Below are positions 34,178 to 42,610 of a stretch of 46,558 nt of DNA, piece after piece. The notes beneath the pieces were generated by a model. That model made no database searches, had not been told where the DNA came from, and was given only the letters and a program-made list of their open reading frames with translations. The translations under genes were made by a program, and so were the position numbers. The stretch is from Candidatus Poribacteria bacterium (GTDB lineage Bacteria; Poribacteria; WGA-4E; PCPOR2b). Position 1 is the first letter of the stretch, and every line of letters begins with the position of its first letter. The DNA is taken from the NCBI GenBank assembly GCA_022826645.1, contig JAJDUM010000049.1, positions 1 to 46,558 on the forward strand, written 5' to 3'.

Positions 34178-35863
34178 TTATTTTTCGTGCAAGGCGTGGG
34201 GAAGTTGGCAGAATGTGATGCCCATCCCTGTGAGCTCCCGCTGACCGATGTATTTGCCCGGCGCGTAAATGATTGCCTTAACTCCATTCTGATAGTTGAC
34301 ATCGCGGATGCGTTCTGCTCTGTCTAAGTCAAGTATCGCCTCGTTGCTTTGTAAGTATTCAAGATCGGGTTTGTAGAGCAGGTAGTAGTCAATTCCATCA
34401 CCGCTGTGAAAGAGACCGTCATCGTTTTTCTGTTCTAACGTATTCGTACCAACAGAAATCCCGGAGGCGGTAGACAGTAGACAGGCAGCGAGTGATTCAT
34501 AAGCTGGAAGGGCGTTTCCGGTGAGCATTCCCTCTATTTCCATCGGTTCGCCCAATGTGCCGTAGGTGAAGGAGCCGCCCAAGCCTTCGCGTAGTGAAGC
34601 GTCACGGGCGTTGGGAACACCGTTGATGACACGGTGGACCCGCTCGGCGGTGATGGTGTCGGCGTAATCCTCGCACTCAATGAGGATAAACTTCCGATTG
34701 CCACCATCTTCCCTATTAAGTGCCAAGACAGCGTGGGCGGTGGTGCCGCTGCCAGCAAATGAGTCAAGAACGATGTCGTCGGGACCGACACCAGCGATAC
34801 TGATCAGGTCAGCTAAGAAATGTGGAGATTTCGGATAATCAAATGTTCTGGTATTGTCAAAAATTTCTTTGACAGTAGTTGTAGCAGTAGTAGCAGAGTA
34901 CTTAGGTGAATAAAATGTTGACTTGGGTTTTTTCGATGGGACAACCCCAACGGGTGGTCGTTGTTTCTTATGTAACGTCCAACCCATTCCTGATCGAATA
35001 GCAAGGATCTCATTTGGATTTGCTGCGACTGTCTCTCGACTCCAGCGCCAAGTCACTTCACGACCACCATCTGCGATCGGCCAAAGTTCTTCCGATGTAT
35101 CAGATTGCGGTTCGACTCCAACAGTACCATCTTCATGTACATATATTGGATAAAATAGATTGGGTCTTCTTTCTCTGGGCGCGTTTTCACCACTATACTT
35201 TAGATTTGCGCCTTTTTTGTACCAACCCACATTGTCTTGGAGCCAGTCATCAGTGTCGTCATCACGCAAAGGTACTTCATGCAGGCTTGCTGATCTGGCG
35301 ACCTTCTCATAAACAAGCACACTTTCATGTGTAGTGGTGAAACCTCGGTTGTCCCGACTCCCCTTTAGATTCAAAACTGCCGCAAGACAGGCAATAAATG
35401 TTTCAGCCCCAAATATTTCATCCATTATCATGCGCAAATGGTGCTGTTCATGGTCATCAATGGAGACAAAAATCACGCCATCGTCGGATAGCAGCTCTCG
35501 TAGCAGATGCAGGCGTGTCCACATCATACAGAGCCACTTGTCATGGCGTTCAAGGTCTTCACCATCAACCGGGCTATTTTGAGCAAACCACTCCTGCATC
35601 AACGGACTGTTCACGCGGTCGTTGTACACCCAAGCCTGACTACCTGTGTTATAGGGTGGGTCAATGTAGATGCACTTGATACGGTTCGCATAGCGGGGTA
35701 GTAAGGCTTTGAGGGCGTGTAGGTTATCACCATGAATAATGAGGTTGTCGTCGGCACCAGAGGGGTTGCAGGAGCGGCTTGCGTCGGTTTCAATCGGTCG
35801 GTAGGGGACGGTGAGGTGGTGGGCGTAGATGTGTTGTTTTCCTTTGAAGTCGAGTGTGGGCAT
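34178..35863 (-). CDS. mod: Type III restriction-modification DNA methyltransferase, Mod subunit
   Basis: A 561-residue beta-class N6-adenine methyltransferase. The catalytic motif DPPY is at 68-71 (IYIDPPYNTG) and the SAM-binding FAGSGTT at 369-375, giving the beta order (IV before I). The region between, about 155-340, would be the target-recognition domain; it sets the specificity, which cannot be predicted here. ECEDYADTITAERV follows as in other Mod proteins. It is shorter than classic Mod (~650). The ribosome binding site is poor (AAAGAC), unlike the strong ones of the two upstream TIR genes; coupling to them may matter. It sits 47 bp after the second TIR gene. Confidence 0.94.
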   Translation of the reverse strand: MPTLDFKGKQHIYAHHLTVPYRPIETDASRSCNPSGADDNLIIHGDNLHALKALLPRYANRIKCIYIDPPYNTGSQAWVYNDRVNSPLMQEWFAQNSPVDGEDLERHDKWLCMMWTRLHLLRELLSDDGVIFVSIDDHEQHHLRMIMDEIFGAETFIACLAAVLNLKGSRDNRGFTTTHESVLVYEKVARSASLHEVPLRDDDTDDWLQDNVGWYKKGANLKYSGENAPRERRPNLFYPIYVHEDGTVGVEPQSDTSEELWPIADGGREVTWRWSRETVAANPNEILAIRSGMGWTLHKKQRPPVGVVPSKKPKSTFYSPKYSATTATTTVKEIFDNTRTFDYPKSPHFLADLISIAGVGPDDIVLDSFAGSGTTAHAVLALNREDGGNRKFILIECEDYADTITAERVHRVINGVPNARDASLREGLGGSFTYGTLGEPMEIEGMLTGNALPAYESLAACLLSTASGISVGTNTLEQKNDDGLFHSGDGIDYYLLYKPDLEYLQSNEAILDLDRAERIRDVNYQNGVKAIIYAPGKYIGQRELTGMGITFCQLPHALHEK

Positions 35864-35910
35864 AGTAGAAGTCTTTCGGGTCAGTGTGGAGATTTACAAA
35901 TTTATCTGTT

Positions 35911-36735
35911 CTATAGAAGTTTTTCCGAATCAACTGGTAGTCCTGCTTGCTTCATTTCCTTCGCTAATTTCAGTTGCCATCCATTGAAATTGTCCATGGG
36001 CACATAGACTAACCCGTCAATATCTGAGGGTTTCTCTACTTCATCTTTGAGGAGTGGGCATACCCTTTCGCGCCCTAACTTTCCCATAAAATATCCAAGC
36101 TCTAAGACAACGTTCTGACGCGCTCTGGATTTGAATTCATCTTGCTTATCTTTTGGTGCACCAACATCGTCGGGTGTGAGCAAGACAATTGCAAAACCCA
36201 CCTCGTCAGCGTTTTCTTCAAACTTCTCAATAATCGTTTGACCTTTGTTTGCCTGCTCGTCAAGTATAATTGGATTTAAGCCAAGCCTCCTCACGAACTC
36301 GGCGATGGCGTGTTTGGCTGCTTGGTCGTGTCCGTGTACGATGAATACATCATTGCCAAAGGTAGATTGAGGTGTATCTGATGGATCCTTGAATAGTTCA
36401 ATCTGGTCACGAATCCCTCCTAGGCGTTTAATCTTCGTAGTTATTTCGCGTCGGTATTTTCTTATGTTGAAGTCCAAATCGTAAGAACTCCAACTGTTTT
36501 CGTTATTATAGGGTTCGTTGTACTCATCAACCATCAACGAGTTATCGAATAATAGCAACAAAAGTTTTATATTGTACTCTGACCAGTTGACGAAATCTGC
36601 TATAGCATCATCTAACTCATCGTCTGAATAAATCTCCCGGTCCCGGAATTGTTGCCCTTCCTGAATTCGTGCTTCTATTTGCTGGCGTGCTTCTTCTTTA
36701 CTCACAAGTAACTTTGGCAGAGTTGTTTCAGTCAT
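35911..36735 (-). CDS. TIR-like-domain protein (CAP12/PCTIR type), paralogue 2
   Basis: A 274-residue protein. The C-terminal half (128-274) is the predicted nucleotide-binding TIR-like domain of PF10137: VFIVHGHD, ILDEQANKGQTIIEKFEE, FAIVLLTPDDVG, RARQNVVLELGYFMGKLGR. Glu212 (in LELG) is the candidate catalytic Glu for NAD+ cleavage. Residues 1-120 are a helical region (KLLVSKEEARQQIEARIQEG, then WSEYNIKLLLLLFDN) that may sense the trigger or oligomerise. Related domains are effectors in CBASS and Pycsar defence. GGAGGG lies 6 nt before the ATG. It is a tandem duplicate of the gene at 36895 and is followed by mod. Confidence 0.88.
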   Translation of the reverse strand: MTETTLPKLLVSKEEARQQIEARIQEGQQFRDREIYSDDELDDAIADFVNWSEYNIKLLLLLFDNSLMVDEYNEPYNNENSWSSYDLDFNIRKYRREITTKIKRLGGIRDQIELFKDPSDTPQSTFGNDVFIVHGHDQAAKHAIAEFVRRLGLNPIILDEQANKGQTIIEKFEENADEVGFAIVLLTPDDVGAPKDKQDEFKSRARQNVVLELGYFMGKLGRERVCPLLKDEVEKPSDIDGLVYVPMDNFNGWQLKLAKEMKQAGLPVDSEKLL

Positions 36736-36894
36736 AATTTCCCTCCATTTTCATGCTGATGCAGTGCGGGGTTACAGAAACGGGAACTTAAATTCATTGT
36801 TTTTCGCGTTCATCCGCCTTAAGGGGTGAATCGAATTTTATAGACACAGTAAAATTTCCTTGGTTTAGCGCAGGGTTTTATAAGTTTATCTGTT

Positions 36895-37773
36895 CTATAG
36901 CAGTTTTTGAGGATCAACTGGTAGTCCTGCTTGCTTCATTTCTCTAGCTAATTTCAGTTTCCAGCCCTCCGAAATATCCATGGGCACGTAGAGTAGCCCC
37001 TGCATATCTGAGGGCAGTTCAACTCCTCCTTTGTAGAGTACACATACACGCCCACGTCCCAACCTACCCCAAAAATAGCCGAGTTCTAAGACAACGTTCT
37101 GACGTGCCCTCGGTTTGGGGGCGTCTGTCTCATCTTTTGACGCACCAACATCGTCAGGAGTTAGCAAGATAATTGCAAAACCCGCCTCACCAGCATGTTC
37201 TTCAAACTTTTCAGGAATTGTTTGACCTCTGTTTGCTTGTTCGTGAAGTATGGTTGCCTCAATGCCAAAATTCTCTACGAATCTAGCAACCGTTTCCTTA
37301 GCTTCATCGTCGTGCCCGTGCACTATAAACACCTCGTTCCCATAGGTAGACTGAGGCATAGCTGAAACCCCTTCGTTGCCGGAGATGGCCTGAGGCATTT
37401 CTGATGGTTCATCATATAGTTCAAGGCGGTCACGGATACTCTCTAGGCTATTGATGCTAGAGCTCATAGCGTTCTGATACCAGGGTAACTCATCTGATAA
37501 GGGTGTAGAACCGCTAGACGTAATCAGTATTGGGTGGCTATTATTAAAGTCAGTGTAGGAATCTTCTGCTATTGACGTATTATCAAACAACCGCAACAAA
37601 AGGGTTTTGTTATAATCCGACCATTTTTTGCTTTCCGCTTCGGCTTCCTCTAATTCATCGTCTGAATTTATCGGTTGGGTATGGAGTTGTTGCCCCTTCT
37701 CAATTTGTGCTTCTATTTGCTGATGTGCTTCATCTCTATTTACAAGTAACTTTGGCAGAGTTGTTTCAGCCAT
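36895..37773 (-). CDS. TIR-like-domain protein (CAP12/PCTIR type), paralogue 1
   Basis: A 292-residue paralogue of the gene at 35911. The TIR-like domain covers about 147-292, with the same motifs and candidate catalytic Glu230. The N-terminus (TTLPKLLV, IEAQIEKGQQ, WSDYN) and both gene ends are near-identical between the copies, but residues 68-146 have diverged. They include an insertion with an internal repeat (MPQAISGNE then MPQSTYGNE). The 5' leader with GGAGGG and the 3' flank are also duplicated, over a unit of about 1.04 kb. Divergence limited to the middle suggests the two copies may recognise different triggers. Confidence 0.88.
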   Translation of the reverse strand: MAETTLPKLLVNRDEAHQQIEAQIEKGQQLHTQPINSDDELEEAEAESKKWSDYNKTLLLRLFDNTSIAEDSYTDFNNSHPILITSSGSTPLSDELPWYQNAMSSSINSLESIRDRLELYDEPSEMPQAISGNEGVSAMPQSTYGNEVFIVHGHDDEAKETVARFVENFGIEATILHEQANRGQTIPEKFEEHAGEAGFAIILLTPDDVGASKDETDAPKPRARQNVVLELGYFWGRLGRGRVCVLYKGGVELPSDMQGLLYVPMDISEGWKLKLAREMKQAGLPVDPQKLL

Positions 37774-37912
37774 AATTTCCCTCCATTTTCACAATGACAT
37801 AACGCGGGGTTGCAGTAACGGAATACTTAATTTATTGTCTTCGTAATTAGTAGATATCCACTCGGCTCGGTTGAGACAGCGAGGGTTATCCGTGATTCCA
37901 TATCTTTTCTCC

Positions 37913-38791
37913 TTACTTACGATAATTTCCGATCAAACGAAGGTCTTCATAGATACGAGTTCCGTGCTCTACTAACACTTGACGGATTTTATCCCAATGA
38001 TTTCTATCTTTGCGTCCTTTGTCTATTACTTTTATTGTAACAGTTACAGAATCGCCCCGGTTATGATACTCCCATTCATCAATAGGAGTTGGCAATTCGG
38101 GCATCATGTGCTTTATTATATTCATTTGAGATGATGAATGTTCTCCGTCAAACTTAACTCTGATGCTAGCATGGTCTCTACGAAGCTGAAGCCTTACATA
38201 CATATTCGTGCCTTTTATCTTTTTCTCAATGCCGTAATTATTAGATGATGCCACAGGTTTACCTGCGAATATACAATTTTCATCATCTCGAATTGGTTGC
38301 CAAAAGATAGGATCAACTTGATCCATATTCCTCTGATCAGTAGTATTTAGTCCTTGGTGTTCACGGAGTGTTCGTGTAGGTTGGACAACTATATTAAAAT
38401 GATGTTGTTCAAGTGAATCAATATAGACACTGATAAGATACCAGCCAATATCACTTGTATCGTTACGCCGTTGGCAAGCGTCAATCATTAGCTGTGGAAA
38501 TTCATCGGCTATCAGCGCTGCCATAGTTGCATTATGGTAATATGCGTAGCATTCTAAACAGCCCCAATGACTCCAACCTGCCTGACCAAATTGGCTCTCT
38601 ATTACTAATATTTGATTATCACCAGAGGCAACTATATCTGCCCTCATGTCAGCTGTAGGGACTTCACGCTCAACTACTCTGAAATTACCTAGCCCTATCT
38701 GTCTCAAAGATTCTCGTTCAGATAGTGCCTCCGATAAAGCTGACTCTCGTTCATAATACTGAGATAAAGGTATCCGTTTTGCGATTTTCAT
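37913..38791 (-). CDS. DUF4268-type protein with an ExQ nuclease-like core
   Basis: 292 residues, the first gene of the defence operon. Residues 40-85 (EREVPTADMRADIVASG... LVIESQFGQAGWSHWGCLECYAYYH) match the N-terminal domain seen in DUF4268 proteins, where a PD-(D/E)xK-like core has Asp52 and Glu65-x-Gln67, Gln standing in for Lys. The C-terminal part (residues 200-290, with VRLQLRRDHASIRVKFDG and the closing HGTRIYEDLRLIG) resembles the DUF4268 region. Such genes often accompany restriction systems, but no biochemical role is established. AAAGGA lies 8 nt before the ATG. It sits downstream of two strong promoter copies. Confidence 0.8.
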   Translation of the reverse strand: MKIAKRIPLSQYYERESALSEALSERESLRQIGLGNFRVVEREVPTADMRADIVASGDNQILVIESQFGQAGWSHWGCLECYAYYHNATMAALIADEFPQLMIDACQRRNDTSDIGWYLISVYIDSLEQHHFNIVVQPTRTLREHQGLNTTDQRNMDQVDPIFWQPIRDDENCIFAGKPVASSNNYGIEKKIKGTNMYVRLQLRRDHASIRVKFDGEHSSSQMNIIKHMMPELPTPIDEWEYHNRGDSVTVTIKVIDKGRKDRNHWDKIRQVLVEHGTRIYEDLRLIGNYRK

Positions 38792-38873
38792 TTAGTTTTC
38801 CTTTCTTCAAAAACGTCTTGAAAATTGGATTGAATCTGATTCCTATTTATTTGTCTTTTTTGAATTGTTATGT

Positions 38874-38902
38874 ATTATAGCAGCTCCACATTGTGTAGTC
38901 AA
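38874..38902 (-). promoter_or_regulatory. Strong sigma70 promoter of the defence operon, proximal copy
   Basis: On the minus strand TTGACT, 17 nt, TATAAT: only one mismatch to consensus. The start would fall near 38867, leaving a 5' leader of about 75 nt before the DUF4268 gene. The duplicated sequence just upstream of the -35 is A/T-rich and could act as an UP element or operator. Confidence 0.75.
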
Positions 38903-38953
38903 GTAAAAAATGCAGTGTGAGGCAAGTTTTAGCAAAATCCCTTCTGGGTTAGT

Positions 38954-38983
38954 ATTATATCAAGTTCCATATTGTGTAGTCAA
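38954..38983 (-). promoter_or_regulatory. Strong sigma70 promoter of the defence operon, distal copy
   Basis: TTGACT, 18 nt, TATAAT on the minus strand, in the second repeat unit. The spacer is one base longer than in the proximal copy, so the two may differ in strength. Confidence 0.7.
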
Positions 38984-39083
38984 GTAAAAAAAATGCAGTG
39001 TGAGGCAAGTTTTAGCAAAATCCCTTCTAATGCCTACTGTCACTGATCATATTTGATTTTTTCCATTTTCAACTCAATCTATC

Positions 39084-39125
39084 AAAAAAAGCCCGACGCC
39101 GATGGATCTGGTGTCAGGCTTTCTT
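39084..39125. terminator. Probable bidirectional terminator upstream of the defence operon
   Basis: A GC-rich stem, AAAGCCCGACGCC paired with GGTGTCAGGCTTT (one mismatch, one G-U), with a 9-nt loop. An A-tract (39084-39090) lies on its left and a T-rich run on its right, so it can end transcription in either direction. It insulates the operon promoters from the repeats beyond. Confidence 0.65.
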
Positions 39126-39130
39126 GTATA

Positions 39131-39666
39131 ATGGATCCCAACATTCGGGCAAGGAGTTTGGATAAGAAACCCTCTGCGGCACACATTGCGTTCCTCCGGA
39201 GCGCGGGGGTTGGACTATCGCCCTTCTATAGACATATCGCTCCTCCGGAGCGAAAGACACACATGTCGTCCCGCTGGGGCTTTGGTGTGGGGATTCGGCA
39301 TTGCTATAAACATGTCGCCCCGCTGGGGCTTTAAGACTTGGATAAGACAGCCTCTGCGGCACACATTGCGCCCCGCCCTGATAAATCCCCGATAAATCGG
39401 GATTCTGTGCCGAGACTAGGCAGGACAGTCCGTCCCCGCGATAAAATCGGGATGAAGGGGCGAGAGCAGGCCTGTGACCGGGGATGCCCGACCTACGGGT
39501 ATAGGGGGTTGATTTCTATCGTGCCACACATAACCAGCAACTTGCGTTATTATAACCTATTTTCTGAACAAGTGCGTAAATCCTATGGCTTTTTATGGTG
39601 GATATTAGAATTAATGGGCCTCTCCAAACCGGTGCGGTTGGAAACCGCACCTACCGGGTTGGATTG
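39131..39666. repeat. Gene-free spacer of hairpins
   Basis: Paired hairpins in series: GTTCCTCCGGAGC (near 39188), GCTCC/GGAGC (near 39240), and GCCCC/GGGGC forms near 39270 and 39317, with two copies of GCGGCACACATTGCG in front. CCCGATAAATCGGGAT and CGATAAAATCGGGAT inserts follow (39380-39455), a GCCCGACCTACGG tail (39484-39498), and a GTAG-headed GGTGCGGTT/AACCGCACC hairpin (39631-39654). Confidence 0.65.
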
Positions 39667-39868
39667 AGTGTGGGACGGATTGACTGATGCAGTGCGTCAA
39701 CGTCTTTATGGGTGAGATGTGGTGGTTTTTCCATCATCTTGATATGACGTTGTGCAATCGGATTCTTTCCCGTTGTTGGTTTGCGTTTTTGCTTTGATTC
39801 TATGTGAGATATTCTTTTAACTGTTCTGTCTCCCGTTCAGGTAGCCGTGATATGGTTTGGCGATTCAT
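39667..39868 (-). pseudogene. Possible frameshifted remnant of a small protein gene
   Basis: An ATG at 39868 opens MNRQTISRLPERETEQLKEY and stops at 39800. A frame offset by one base continues in protein-like sequence (HIESKQKRKPTTGKNPIAQR, then HIKMMEKPPHLTHKDVDALH) until it runs into a REP hairpin. The joined product would be about 65-70 residues. Composition is plausible for a small helical protein. I cannot name a family; both the call and the frameshift are tentative. Confidence 0.3.
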
Positions 39869-40346
39869 GCCTTTGCCCTAGACTACATTGGATAGAATCT
39901 CTTCAAAATAACACGATCTGTGTGATTATAGCGCGAATTCCCACATGTCGCCTCGCCCCGATAAATCCCCGATACATTGGGACTCCGTTCCGAGAGCAGG
40001 CAGGCGGGATTCAAAGCAACTAGGGCTTTGGTTGCTTGGGGGTGTCGCGGTTACTATAAACATGTCGCCCCGCTGGGGCTAAATACGTCCAAGTTTTCTT
40101 GCACGTTCTCCCTTCTTCCCTGTAATCCGTAAATCCCCGTAATCTGTGATTCCGACAATTTTGCCATGCCGATCCGCCCCGGTAAATTGGGAGATTCAAC
40201 GGAACCGGGGATTTTAGATGACAGCTTGCACTATTTTAACACATCATCGGTAGATGCTGCGTTGGCATAATAGAAGCGATTTTGTGGTTGTGTCGAAGAT
40301 GACGGGCAATAGATTGCCCTACTACGAACGAACGTCCGACAGAGCG
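39869..40346. repeat. Gene-free spacer of repeats
   Basis: A composite TCGCCTCGCCCCGATAAATCC element expanded with CCCGAT and CAGGCGGG segments (39948-40036), a GCCCC-GCT-GGGGC hairpin (near 40062), and an inverted copy of the CGGATTA direct-repeat block (40106-40165). The final ~120 bp show no feature I recognise. Confidence 0.55.
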
Positions 40347-42002
40347 CTACTTCTCAATGGATAATTGGATTGGCAGTTTGCCTTGCGCCTCCTGTGCGCC
40401 GAGAATTACGTCCACGGCTGCGGACACGGAGGCTTTGTGGATATCGTAGGTGGCGATGGACGCGGCGGCAGCGGGACAACTCTGGAGCGTGTAGGGCGAA
40501 CTGAGCGCGATGACGATGACTGGGGTTTTTGTCGCTAAGCACATCTGTTGGACGAGCGCCCCTTGTTCATTGTTTATGATTCCGGCGATAACGACATCGG
40601 CGTTTTCCGCCTGCACTATCAGTTGTGGTAGGATATTCTCCACTTCCGATTTCTTTGGGATTCTCGCCTCAACTGTGCTCGGGTGATGCACTTTGAAGTT
40701 CTCAAATAAAGTCGATGATGCACTCAGGATCAGGACAGAGGTCTCCGGCTCTAATTTTAAGGGCAGTATGTTATCTCGGTTCCTCACTACGGTAATTGCT
40801 TGTGATGCGATTGTTTGTGCGAGTTGCTGATGTGATTCGTTCCTGACAATCGTTCCCACCGCATCGAGATCGACGAAACGCCGGTCAAACGCGGTTGTCC
40901 CCTTCGCCTTTAGAATACGCCTCACGGATTGGTCCAACCGGGTTTGAGAGATGCGTCCGCTTTTGACCGCGGATAGTAGTGCGTCAAAGACCTCGTTTTG
41001 CTTCGTTGGTGTCCAGAGTACCATCACGATGTCCGCACCGGCCTCAACTGCCATAACGGCGGCTTCGCCCGATTGATAGCGATCGTCTATGGCTTTCATC
41101 TCCATGTCATCGGTCACGAGCAAGCCGTCATAGCCGAGTTCGTCCCGCAAGAGATCTGTTAAGACAACCTGTGAGAGTGTGGCGGGCCGATCAGCATCAA
41201 AGGCGGGATAGATGATGTGCGCGGTCATAATGGCGGCAACATCGGCATCAATCGCAGCGCGAAAGGGCTGGAGTTCAAGGGTGTGGATGCGCTCTCGGTC
41301 ATGGCTCACGGTTGGCAGGTCGAAGTGTGAATCGACGGTAGTGTCTCCGTGTCCGGGGAAGTGTTTAGCGGTCCCTAAGACCCCGTTGTGCTGTAACCCG
41401 CGGATGTAGGCAGCCCCCAAACGGGAAACGAGTTCCGGCGATCCACCGAAAGAGCGGCGACCGATAACGGGATTCTGGGGATTGTTGTTGACATCCATGA
41501 CCGGCGCGAAGTTGAAGTTGACCCCCACCGCGGCGAGCTCAGCGGCGGTGATTTCTCCTGCACGCTCTGCCAATTCGGTCGAACCGGTCGCGCCCAACGC
41601 CATGTTGCCGGGCAGCACGGTCGCTCCCTCTTTCAAACGGATAACCCAACCGCCCTCCTGATCGATGCCAATAAACAGCGGGATCCGATGCGTGGTCGAT
41701 TCTGTCAATCGCTGGAGTTGGTTCGTGAGTTCCGCGGTTTGTTTCGGGGATTGAATATTCCGGCTAAAGAGGACGATCCCACCGACAAACCGTTCACGGA
41801 TATGGGCTTCGATTGCCGCGTTGGCTTGTGTCCCCTCGAACCCGACCATGATAAGCTGGCCGACTTTTTCTTCTATTGTCATTTCGGTTATCATTGTATT
41901 AATTTCTGAACTGGTGAGTGCAGAAGTTTGGGGACAGACGACCCCAATCAGAAGCACTGCAAATAGGTATGAGAGCGGTGTGTGGCATTGTGTTTGGTTC
42001 AT
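40347..42002 (-). CDS. nagZ: Glycoside hydrolase family 3, NagZ-type beta-N-acetylhexosaminidase
   Basis: 551 residues with an N-terminal signal-like segment (SYLFAVLLIGVVCPQTSA, about 11-28), so it is likely exported. The NagZ signature KHFPGHG (213-219) is followed by D224SH226, the family's Asp-His acid/base pair, and Asp298 in VTDDMEM is the expected nucleophile. A second domain (about 400-551) makes it the long two-domain form found in Bacillus. It would remove GlcNAc from peptidoglycan fragments. The ATG lies inside a TTCATTAG octamer array and has no Shine-Dalgarno. Confidence 0.93.
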   Translation of the reverse strand: MNQTQCHTPLSYLFAVLLIGVVCPQTSALTSSEINTMITEMTIEEKVGQLIMVGFEGTQANAAIEAHIRERFVGGIVLFSRNIQSPKQTAELTNQLQRLTESTTHRIPLFIGIDQEGGWVIRLKEGATVLPGNMALGATGSTELAERAGEITAAELAAVGVNFNFAPVMDVNNNPQNPVIGRRSFGGSPELVSRLGAAYIRGLQHNGVLGTAKHFPGHGDTTVDSHFDLPTVSHDRERIHTLELQPFRAAIDADVAAIMTAHIIYPAFDADRPATLSQVVLTDLLRDELGYDGLLVTDDMEMKAIDDRYQSGEAAVMAVEAGADIVMVLWTPTKQNEVFDALLSAVKSGRISQTRLDQSVRRILKAKGTTAFDRRFVDLDAVGTIVRNESHQQLAQTIASQAITVVRNRDNILPLKLEPETSVLILSASSTLFENFKVHHPSTVEARIPKKSEVENILPQLIVQAENADVVIAGIINNEQGALVQQMCLATKTPVIVIALSSPYTLQSCPAAAASIATYDIHKASVSAAVDVILGAQEAQGKLPIQLSIEK

Positions 42003-42610
42003 TAGTTCATTGGTTCACTAGTTCATTGAACCGTTTTTTCGTCATGGCATTAAGATATGCTTGACGTATCACGCAAGGCCATGTCGCCCCGCCCCGATAA
42101 ATCCCCCGATAGGATCGGGACTCCGACAAGCCGAGAGCAGGCAGGCGGGATTCAAAACTGGAGCGAAGGATAACAGCACTTAACCTTAATCGCGAACGGT
42201 TGGGTGTTTTAACAATAGGGCGTGTTGACATTTTGAAGTTGCGAATTCGCAAAACGCTGTAATCATCGGGCAATTTGGCATAAGTAGCGTAAACTGTTAG
42301 TTTGCGGCGTGAGATCACAATCTAACAGATTGTGCTACAAAAGGCTATTCTTACGACATAATTTTTTGAAAGGGAACGTTCCCGATGAAAAACTGAGTTG
42401 GCTCATGTAAAAACAGAGTGCAGTTACGGTGAAAGCGTTAAGAGCGGGGCAAGATGCCCCGCCTACGGTTGTTGAGGCAAGTCGGTGCTGTTGCACTAAT
42501 TCTTAACATGAGCGACCGAGTTTTCCCGTCCGTTCCCCCGATTCATCGGGATTAAGAAACGAGACCAGGGAAAAAACTCGGTTTCTGTGAACGGGGATGC
42601 ACTGATAACG
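42003..42610. repeat. Gene-free spacer of repeats, including a lone MITE end
   Basis: The octamer array at the nagZ start (41995-42030), a TCGCCCC composite expanded with CCCGAT palindromes (42079-42165), a lone MITE end (TAGGGCGTGTTGACATTTTG, from about 42217), a plus-oriented GTAG hairpin (42284-42305) and a minus one (CACAATCT/AGATTGTG, 42316-42337), and a GCGGGGC/GCCCCGC hairpin with CTAC (42444-42466). An ACCGAGTTTT/AAAACTCGGT hairpin carries CCCGATTCATCGGG (42537-42550) in its loop. Bases 42399-42482 resemble 44986-45066. Confidence 0.7.

Larger units (their letters stand above)
38872..39028. repeat. Two tandem ~80-bp direct repeats upstream of the defence operon
   Basis: Units of 80 bp run from 38872 and from 38952 to 39028. 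Identity is near complete from TGTGTAGTCAAG through GCAAAATCCCTTCT; the second copy has two extra A residues in its A-tract. Each unit holds one promoter on the minus strand (separate entries). Confidence 0.85.

Noticed and set aside
38872..39125. Tandem repeats plus terminator read as a type III (ToxIN-like) antitoxin RNA
   Set aside because: In ToxIN the terminator lies between repeats and toxin gene on the same strand. Here the terminator is on the far side, the repeat count is two, and each repeat holds a good promoter pointing to the operon.
39053..39667. Several open frames of 70-109 residues
   Set aside because: They are made of hairpin and octamer repeats translated by chance; the same peptides recur from other spacers.
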